From: Perkinsus chesapeaki | Lineage: Eukaryota; Perkinsozoa; Perkinsida; Perkinsidae | Direction: 5' to 3' | DNA length: 54,025 nt | Assembly: GCA_013115145.1 (NCBI GenBank) | Contig: JAAPAO010000190.1 | Span: 1,771 to 55,795 of the forward strand | Shown here: positions 46,201-54,025 of the stretch, one piece after another | Position numbering within the stretch: the stretch's first letter is position 1 | Layout of the letters: every line of letters starts with the position of its first letter | The notes under the pieces: model-generated | Databases searched by the model: none | The model's input: only the letters and a program-made list of their open reading frames with translations | What the model was told of the DNA's origin: nothing | Position numbers and translations under genes: made by a program

Positions 46201-49200
46201 GAGTTACAGCTGCACGCCCTGGTGGATATTCAATTTCGAGTTGAAGTCCAGATGCTCAACGGTATGACAATGGCCGACCGATTCAACTTTATACAAACAG
46301 CCTCGGTAGAGATACTCCAGCCTGCCAGAAATGTCCTGAATACATCAAACGCATTCGTCATAGAACTCCGACATGATAGCCAAGTAGCCCTACCATTCAA
46401 CACACCACTAGCGTCACCCGACAGAAAAACCAATGACCTAGACGTTAAATACAGTGACCTTGCAAAACAATCCAGTATATCTGGCGCAACAGCTATCTCG
46501 CAGCGCGGTGTATTAAATAAAGCTTTTCTGTCGTGGTTGCCTCGAGACCAGAGTCTGACCAACTGTATGAGGCATCCAGCTGACTATGACGAGTATCTGT
46601 GGGCTGGGCAATACTTCACGAATATCCGAAAGACTGTGTGGATGTCTCACATACCGTTTTTCTCCAATTGTCGTGGTTTTGGTCGAGCTATCCCATTATG
46701 GCAAGTGGTAGAGCATGGCGAAAAGTGCCGTATTGTGGACGAACAAGATACAGTGGGAAATGGGGGCACTGCTCCTGGGCTTCACTAGCTCTTGATAGGT
46801 AGCAATTGATCGATTGAGCTTCGGCGCTTTAGCCAGTGGTGATTACTGTGGGCCAAGTGACGACGGCTCGACCTCCCCTGTACGGCTTACATGCATTATC
46901 GATGAGAAGCCTAATGAGAAGCTACTGCTGCCACGCTGGTTTGAGGGCCAATCCGGTATTTGATTAATTACAATTTTATGTCCGATATCTCGCCCCTCGT
47001 AGGATCTATCCTATTTTATATATCACGCCGAGCCCTCACATCTATAGAATATGCGTCGATTGGGGAGCCTATGCCTGTGAGCCTTCCGAACCAAACAGAT
47101 CTGAAACGTTCAAGTCTTAGGATGCCATTCCGATTGTTTTGACTCGCGGTGCAACTTCGGATGGGAAACTGATGAGAAGCGTTAAGCTCGACCTTAAATA
47201 CTGGCAGAGAACTTCGAAAGAGAAGGTCCTCTGCACTGAATTGCCAAAGTCGGTGGTCTCAAGAGTTTCACAGGTGCTTATCAAAGGAGAAGTGGAATTC
47301 TCGAAATTCGAGACGCCTACTGCGCAACAATTGAGTGGAGAGGCGTTGTGGGAGTATACATTGGAAATTAATTGGGAAGGAATGAGCCATATCGGGGTAA
47401 GCGTGGACACATACCGTGGCATCGGTCCCACAGTGAAGCCGGAAGCCTTCCTAAAGCCAGCACGTGGTTTATAATGTTAGTATGCAGGTTATGAATAGCT
47501 TCGCCTTCCCTTGGGACTTCTATCTCATCTCTTTCACCGCTACATCATTCCTTCTGTTATCGGTCATGCTATTATTCTGGGGGTATAACTGGACATTCAG
47601 CCTCATCAAGTTCCCACCGAAGGTGCAGGCCTGAACCTCGGCTGACCACAATTCTCTCCCTTCAGATAACCGACTCGCGGTATATCCGTTTAATCTGCAA
47701 GCCTGTTGTCAAGGGAGCTGTCCTAGCTATACTGCCGTGCGCGCCCACTCTCATGCTCCTTATCATGTTTGTTCGCGGTACCATCGGAGACTTCTCACTT
47801 CCTTTCTTCGAATGCGCCGAGGGAACCTCAATAGAAAACTGCGCAATTGGCATATTCGACAACTTTTTGACCAGCTGGAATGGAGAGACCCGTGTACCTT
47901 TTGAGCACATCGCCATACAAGAGTTATTATCCTGTTAGGTTACCGAAACAACAGCGCAGCAAAGACGTCGCGCCAGGTCGGGTGTGGCGCTTTTGACAGT
48001 GGGAGCGTACATTGCCGTGCAAAGCGTCAAGGTAAGCCGTCTACACGCTGGCATGCTAAAGCGGATAACGCGTTAGGCCTTCCTTCCAGCCGCAGAGTCA
48101 AAGTTTTATGCTACCGGGAATAATGGTGGAGGTAGGATAATGAGACCTGTCTCACTGGAAGCTAATCTCACCGATAGATTATCACGGCCTATTGTAGGAA
48201 GATGTCAGGTATTGACGCACTGGAAAATATTGATGAAGAAAGTGAGGATGACGAGGGGAATGAAGGGAGAATGAAGGAAGAGATAGCTGATGACAGCGAA
48301 CTTCGTAGGCAATAAGTTGACATTCACATAACTGGCCTGTGTAATATCACTTGAACTGTCAGCATCCGACGAACCAATCTTCATACCTCACATATGGAAG
48401 AGAACATGCTTCGCTCTAATCCTATTTGGCATGGCTGTGGTTGCACTTATTCTTCTGCAGTTCTCATTCTCCCAGCTGTTCATGGATAACCTCTGGTTAA
48501 TGCTGCTCGGCTTATATCTATTCGGTGAGCTTCTATGTGAGCACCAGAGTCAGGCTCACGCTGGATGCCCTCAGGAATAATTAGCGAAGTTATCCTCAAC
48601 ACTTTCGTGGCAGAAAGGCTCCTTCTGGTGCCTGCGGTTAACGTAGTCAGGCTTCTGTCGTCTCTGGCCATGCTTGCGAGTAAAGACTTCTTCACATTTA
48701 TACTAACGCAGTTCGTGGTAAGGATTGTTCTGGCATGCACTCGGGAGACCCGTGCCTGGGAGTGTAAACCATTGTATTCAGGTTTTGGCTATACAGACTG
48801 TGGATCGCATGTACATATCTCCAAACAAGGCCTGGCTGCTGAGTCAGGCATACAACATAGCGGTTTCGACGGTAAATGCGATAAAGTGGGTCCTTAAGGG
48901 CGGTGACGAGAGCGATGTTCAAGCAAAGATACGCTCTACTATGGGTGGTAAGCCTACGATGCCGTTAGCATCGTCTCTGAGTTCGTGCTCAGGTGGGGGC
49001 TCACAGGAGGAGGATGACCTGATAGATGCTCTGGGAAACCCTATTAAGTCTGACGAAGGCATCGGTATGATATCGGGATTTAATATCGATGACGAAGGTG
49101 TGGTGGATGAGCCGATCGAACAATACGACACCCGGGTGGAGGATATGATAGGATTCTTAGCCGGGTGAGTATAGCCTTTGTTATGCTATGACCGGTATCA

Positions 49201-52200
49201 CAGAATCTGTGATACCGGTAGCATACAGGTATGTGTGACACAGATAGATCAGATATTCCTCCGACTTAATTGAAAGCCTCCTCACTCCTTTCTTCATCTT
49301 CCTGTGTTACTCACTCTACGATGAAAGCCAAATACTCGGACAGTAGGTTGGGAGGCTTTCATGCCGATGATTTGCCGGAGCTCGAATTGATAAGAGTGTC
49401 ACCGGCGTACCTCAATTGGGCAGTCTACTTGATGGAGATTATGAGCCGAGGCTTCCAGCGTGCACTGCAAGCTGGTCATACGTAGCTGAAACAGTTTGCA
49501 ATAATTTCCGGGGTATTGGTAAATTTCATCCTCGGCCATATTATCGGGGAAGCATTAAGGTCGTACTCTCCTTCTTATCTGTCCTCCCCTTCAGGTATAA
49601 TATTACCTCAGATCAGACATCCTACTACTTGGCATTCACAATAATCCTGGCGCTAACTCGCTTCCTATCAGACATTCTATGTCTCAACTCTCTTGAGCTT
49701 TTCCAGGGCTGGAAGCTCTTAGACTACTTCAAGTACGTCTCGTACCTTTCTTGGCACAATCTATCGCCTGGCATTCTGGTATAGGGGCTTCTTCCGCGCG
49801 TATGTACTGTAGGTATTGCAACTATCGGTTCATATCAAGACCCCATCGGTGGAAAGGCAAAGGGGAGCCTTTCGATGATACCGTGGCGCCGCACCTCAGG
49901 AGTATTGATCTCATGTGCTTCTCTGAGCAATACTACTTCTGCTGCTACCTCAATGGACTTGGTGAGACCACAGAATCGGTTTATTGATTTAGCGAGCTTG
50001 GAGGGATTTGCCTACCAGCTTATATGAGGTTTGCACCAATCACATTGCTACGTTGTCTGTTCTATGAAATAGCATCAGTCAACGACATGCGCCGTGGGGC
50101 ATTCTGCCACACTCGTATGTGAACCATAGGTATAATAACCTGGATCGTTGGCCTCCAAATTATACTGGCTAATCGATGGAATATCTTTGATGATCCAGCC
50201 TCAGCGATGGTATTCGTACTCAGCATTGCTGTATGCAAGCTTGGTCAAACGGGAACTATAACTACAGCGAACTATCTCAAGCTCTGGCAGGTTAGTACTC
50301 CACATTTTCACATACGTTGTTATTTTATCTCACGAGTCTAACCACTTCAACTGCTATCGAATGGGAGAACGATCTCAATCCCTTTATAAAATTCATTTTC
50401 GGACAGTACATACTCGGAGTTGGTCATAAGCTATTCCATTTATTCTCCCATTCAAGCGTATAAGTGGGAGCGCCCATCTGTTTCCAGATGCCATTTACGA
50501 CACTTCAGGTTAATGAGGCGCCAATGAAGTACCCTACCGCAACGGTGGCCGCACTAACTGCAGCAGCAACTCGCCAACAAGACAGTCCTCTGGTTCCTTT
50601 GGTGAAGATACCTGCCCCTCCCAGATCGGCGCTGGCCTTCTGGGTGAGTAACTTCAGTTCAACACAGTTCAGTTGTTTAGTGTAGCCTGAACCAAGTGAA
50701 GCTGATGCCCACAATCTTGAGCGATATCGCGAGGCATTTGTGAAGGAGAATCAACTCTGGCTGCAGCATTCATTTGATGAGCTCTTGAAAGATGACGTAG
50801 CAAAGTGGTGCGAATTAACTCATGTATCGCTCCGTTATTGAAGGTTCTCGTTAAGCATCGGAAGGCTCTTCTAAAGTCTATAGCGGGCGCCATTGGAGAG
50901 GTCGATCCTGATGAGTACAATCCTGCTAGTGGATCAGACCTGCAGCAACGGGCAAGAGCTCTGCCCCCCAAGACGCTACCCACGGGGGAGATTCATCAGA
51001 GATTTGAATCGACAAACGCCGGGGTGAGCTAGCTTGCTCCCTCGTTATGCCCGTTATATTCATCTTAGACACTGGCCCAGAATACTGTCTCTCGAGCTGG
51101 ATACGATGTGACCAACTCGGTTCAAGCTATCCTTGCCAATGACCCGCAAGGATTCCAGTTCGATGCTCCCCCTCCACACACATTGGTACTTTGCAATCTC
51201 GTGGATGACTGCAATGTGAAAATTCAGGCTCTCGGTAGAGCCGCGAGAAGACGTTTTGCACACGAATCTACAGCGGCTGCGGAGCTCAGTTTGCTATGGG
51301 TTCGTCGAGCAAGGTGGAGATATTATTGCTCCACCGCCGAGTGTACACCAGCCCGGCAGGTTCCTTCTGTATTTGCGACGCAGTACAAATAATTTGAGAC
51401 CATCGCAGTACCGACTACGCGATCGTTGTGATTTATGCGACAACGACCGCCATAACGGCAGAGGCCTTTGTTTAACACCCATTTATACCTTAGTGGAAAT
51501 TGCCAGCGAGTACGTGGCGTAAGCCGGACGCTGCTAGATCGCGAATCGATTGCTGGTAGGTATAGACGACAAAGAGAGGTTTCACCTTTCTGGAATGCCC
51601 CGCTGTGGGAGCGGTTTTATACCAGATACACTCCAACGTGTACCCTATGTTCACTCTGTCATGTAACCATGCTCTACGAGCCCCGTTCCCATAGTAGATA
51701 TCTCTTCAGGCCTACTACTGGAAGCGCAATATCAACGTACCCATTGACAATCGTCGTAGAGCTACGCGTGGAGTATCCAATCAGCGGAGGACACCTCTGG
51801 ATGTACTGGCCGATAGCCCCTATTCGCAGCTGCAGCCACCACCAAGGGTGGACAGGAGCGAGGTATGTGCCAGTAGAACTAGTGAACTCGAGGTCTCGTT
51901 GCCAGGCCGAAGTCTTGCTGCAATGGCTCCAGTGGGCGGAGCGAAGGCGTTCAGGCGATGACTGGCGGGGGTGGATCTCCGATTATGGTCACGAGCGTCC
52001 CTTGCCTCTCGAGCACGATTCCATCACGAATCAGCTGGCTAACGATATAATAATGAAAGGACGAGCTGCGGCTGAGCAGGTATACACGTGATGCTGCGGA
52101 TGCTACTAGCCGTTAAGGTTCAGGTGGAGGTGTCCAGTGATTCTTCTGATGACACTTCGAGTGTCAGCTTCTCCGTAGCGGAGCTCCGTTCTGCCTCGGC

Positions 52201-52485
52201 ACAACCAATATTATTAACCTGGCTTGCCAAAGTGATAACTAGTGTAACGGCAGTCCATATAATTCACTTTAGGCAAAAGTGGCTGTCAGCAATAGGCCAT
52301 CCCCTCTTCCCCCAGTGGCAGAGAGGTGGTTAGCGCTACAACAAAATAGCGGGGGGTATGCCGAAAGCTCCGACTCCTCGGAGGGATCTGGTACAGCATC
52401 GGCAGAAGCAGGGCTTGAGATTACTGAGTACGCTGGGGATGCTCGCAATGATACAGTGTCGAATGACCTGGATGATTATTCATGA
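34270..52485 (+). CDS. Giant multipass protein: TIG/IPT repeats + GCC2/GCC3 cysteine repeats (CRMP-like)
   Basis: 39 exons join in frame: 34270-38302, 38334-38616, 38730-38965, 39013-39217, 39268-39388, 39442-39602, 39671-39844, 39926-40079, 40169-40562, 40616-41271, 41383-42038, 42090-46752, 46799-46955, 47003-47076, 47121-47432, 47488-47622, 47666-47893, 47939-48031, 48090-48131, 48178-48304, 48363-48524, 48575-48717, 48782-49164, 49277-49342, 49424-49732, 49813-49961, 50019-50093, 50130-50290, 50368-50457, 50509-50643, 50686-50796, 50844-51023, 51069-51313, 51360-51509, 51560-51662, 51710-51862, 51906-52079, 52118-52231, 52273-52485 (16,020 nt, 5,339 aa). Order of parts: signal peptide (MLDFTRIFHLIILLISG); about 15 TIG/IPT-like repeats, residues about 555-2450 (for example VSPSFGGTDGGTVVLLQGSH); Cys repeats of the CPxGxYC type, about 2484-3261, in two blocks; a long ectodomain; about ten membrane segments, 4100-4815 (for example FALILFGMAVVALILLQF); and a cytoplasmic tail with CxxC clusters and an acidic end. 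The part list matches alveolate GCC2/GCC3 and CRMP proteins, so a cell-surface or secretory-organelle role is inferred. The least certain joins are 47433-47487, 49733-49812 and 50094-50129. Confidence 0.82.
49183..49224 (+). repeat. Long hairpin in a 112-nt intron of the giant gene
   Basis: ACCGGTATCACAG (49191-49203), loop AAT, CTGTGATACCGGT (49207-49219): 13 perfect pairs. After a three-base bulge (ATG) on the left arm, ATGCT (49183-49187) pairs with AGCAT (49220-49224). It fills the middle of intron 49165-49276, one of the longest in the gene. Folding would shorten the effective splice-site distance to about 70 nt. Confidence 0.9.
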
Positions 52486-53794
52486 TATGATGTATTTCTC
52501 ATTGGCGTTTTGTTGTTGCGTACCCAGATGTCGGGAGGGCAACCACAGGGCCCGATCTCCAGCGGTATAACCTCAACGGCGTACCTTACAGTTATCGATG
52601 ACGATATTTACATATTACGAGGTACTGTAATAGCAATCTTCAACTGCAATAGTCAGAGATATCAACGACTCAAGACCACAAGCATTTTCTCATTGACAGT
52701 TGCATGTGTCCAAGCAAATGAGACTGAGCGTCGTAGAAGTTGGCATCTCGAGATCGAACCAAAGGCGCACCGAGTGCCGACGTTGATGACGGTGCCGTGA
52801 TAATGCACATGTGATTACCGCACGTACATGATACTATGCAGAGATGCACTGCCGCTTCAGTGAAATGTTTCGCACGGTCCGGTTGTGCACATCATCAACC
52901 CTTCTCCATAATGCGTACATTGCTTTGCTGGCCAAACTGCGTTTGTCTACATTCGCCATAACTCGGTTACTAACGACCACTTCTACGACTCAGAGGATAT
53001 CGCCGCTGCTAGTGTCAGAGCAACCGTGTAATTTTCTCCTGAGGCGGTGAAGGTGTGACAGCGGAGCCGGCCTTCATACAGGGATTTTTATTTGAAAAGT
53101 GCAATATCAAACCAACTTCGCCCGTTACTCGTTCGTAAAAGCCCCCTCGCACCATAACTCAGGAGTTCGCGATTTGCCAGCAGTTGAAAATGCATACATC
53201 AGGGGCCTATTTAAAAGTTCTCTTCGAGTAATCTCCGTTAATCATATCAACGGTGGAACGGCCAAATTTTACTTCGACGGGCCTAAGCAGTTGTGTTGAC
53301 GAACCTTAAGAATGCTTTCTGGACCTGGTAAGTTCTTCAAGCTAAAAAACGGACCCTCCTTCGGAAGAAAGGCTTCGTAAAGAGAAAAGTTCCCACACTT
53401 ATTCTCACAAGAACCTCCCATTTAAGTGATTCAATTCCCCAGCCGTGGCCGGCGGCCTCAAGTTACTAATTATAATATAATCGATCGTTCGGGCGAGCGC
53501 ATATCATGCGTTGCACAAGAACCGGGCAAGACCTTAGCTATTAATGGTTTTGGGTCGTTGCGCGATGGTGAAATAATATTCATATGGCTCATTTTTATCC
53601 GGTGGGGAGCTGTAGTAGATCTTGTTTTTGTAAGAAACCTAGTTTCATCATCATCTTGAGCCTTAAAATAAATTGAAAAGTAATTTATGTATCTCTGCGC
53701 TAGGCTTAGGTTTCCTGTCCCCGTATCTCACAATTTTTCGCTGTCAATTGTTTTAGAGTTTACTCGACGTGTAATTTTACGACTAGCGCCTACC
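52486..53794. other. Spacer upstream of the DDX6-like gene
   Basis: 1.3 kb. One ATG-initiated frame (52528-52800, 90 aa, MSGGQPQGPISSG) follows the giant gene's stop but has no motif, signal peptide or splice partner, so I do not call it a gene. Close to the next gene a pyrimidine-rich stretch ending TTTTAG (about 53748-53756) could be a splice acceptor in the 5' leader. Confidence 0.35.
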
Positions 53795-54025
53795 ATGTCT
53801 ACTGCCAATTCAACTCAAATTGGCACTTCTACTAAGCCGCTCGTTCAGAAAGAAGCCGCTAAGGCTGATGAAAGTAATGATGAAGTCACTGAGGCTACCA
53901 AGGAGTTGTTGACTTCCGATGATTGGAAAGAGAAGATCCACCGTCCTACTGCTGATACTCGTGTGAAGACTACCGATGTTACTGCTACTAAGGGTAACGA
54001 TTTTGAGGACTACTTTTTGAAGCGC
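53795..54025 (+). CDS. DDX6/Dhh1-type DEAD-box RNA helicase, N-terminal part
   Basis: The frame is open from ATG at 53795 to the window edge (77 residues, truncated by the window). An Ala/Ser/Glu-rich leader is followed by [20 protein letters not shown] and then [13 protein letters not shown]. That is the conserved block directly ahead of the Q motif in DDX6/Dhh1/CGH-1 helicases, which repress translation and promote decapping in P-bodies. The catalytic motifs lie beyond the window. Codon use favours T/C-ending codons (GCT, ACT, AAG, GTC) more strongly than neighbouring genes, as expected for high expression. No intron appears before the edge. Confidence 0.88.
   Translation, partial: MSTANSTQIGTSTKPLVQKEAAKADESNDEVTEATKELLTSDDWKEKIHRPTADTRVKTTDVTATKGNDFEDYFLKR

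Noticed and set aside
47439-47474. Coding read-through after TAC CGT GGC ATC (giant gene)
   Set aside because: The frame meets a stop within 12 codons and cannot be joined to the next membrane exon except by a GT-AG intron beginning upstream.
53650-53662. Antisense match to the 3' end of the dinoflagellate spliced leader (GGCTCAAG)
   Set aside because: Eight bases on the wrong strand for the following gene; expected by chance in a window of this size.

Overview
This is a gene-dense nuclear segment from a microbial eukaryote. Almost every gene is cut by very short GT-AG introns, mostly 40-55 nt. Proteins carry mitochondrial presequences, signal peptides or N-acylation signals, and one tRNA gene sits inside a spliceosomal intron. 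The largest gene encodes a multipass protein with TIG/IPT repeats and GCC2/GCC3-type cysteine repeats, which points to an alveolate (ciliate, dinoflagellate, perkinsid or apicomplexan grade). The intron style and roughly balanced base composition would suit a perkinsid, but nothing here proves the genus.

Layout, left to right. 1-92 is an artefact-like poly-C tract. 93-2001 shows no gene I can defend. A minus-strand coiled-coil gene with an acylation-type N terminus (5111 to 2002) diverges from a small secreted protein gene (5542-6120). Next come a sphingomyelinase-like EEP phosphodiesterase (6346-8017, 12 exons), a long minus-strand coiled-coil gene (13605 to 8337), a plus-strand protein with paired zinc knuckles (14249-16055), a tRNA-Gly-like relic behind a polypyrimidine tract, and an unrecognised minus-strand gene (18735 to 16585). 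A PH-domain-like protein with acidic repeats follows (19158-22455, containing an assembly gap). Then a DEAD-box helicase with an intronic tRNA-Ser (22654-25327), a mitochondrial-type ribose-phosphate pyrophosphokinase on the minus strand (27393 to 25600), a His/Glu-rich protein (27916-28677), a single-pass membrane protein (28721-29306), and two paralogous small secreted proteins on the minus strand (30408 to 29986; 33084 to 32680).

The right third is dominated by one gene, 34270-52485. I could join it in frame through 39 exons to give 5,339 residues: signal peptide, about 15 TIG/IPT-like repeats, two GCC2/GCC3-like cysteine blocks, a roughly ten-pass membrane region and a cytoplasmic tail with CxxC clusters. 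The order resembles the apicomplexan cysteine-repeat modular proteins (CRMPs), which act in secretory-organelle discharge and invasion. The window ends inside the first exon of a DDX6/Dhh1-type RNA helicase.

The exon models of the EEP, helicase, PRPP synthetase and giant genes close exactly in frame (1,167, 1,935, 1,317 and 16,020 coding nt). The two coiled-coil genes, the 16.6-18.7 kb gene and one junction of the PH gene are only partly resolved. All models are read by eye; transcripts were not available.
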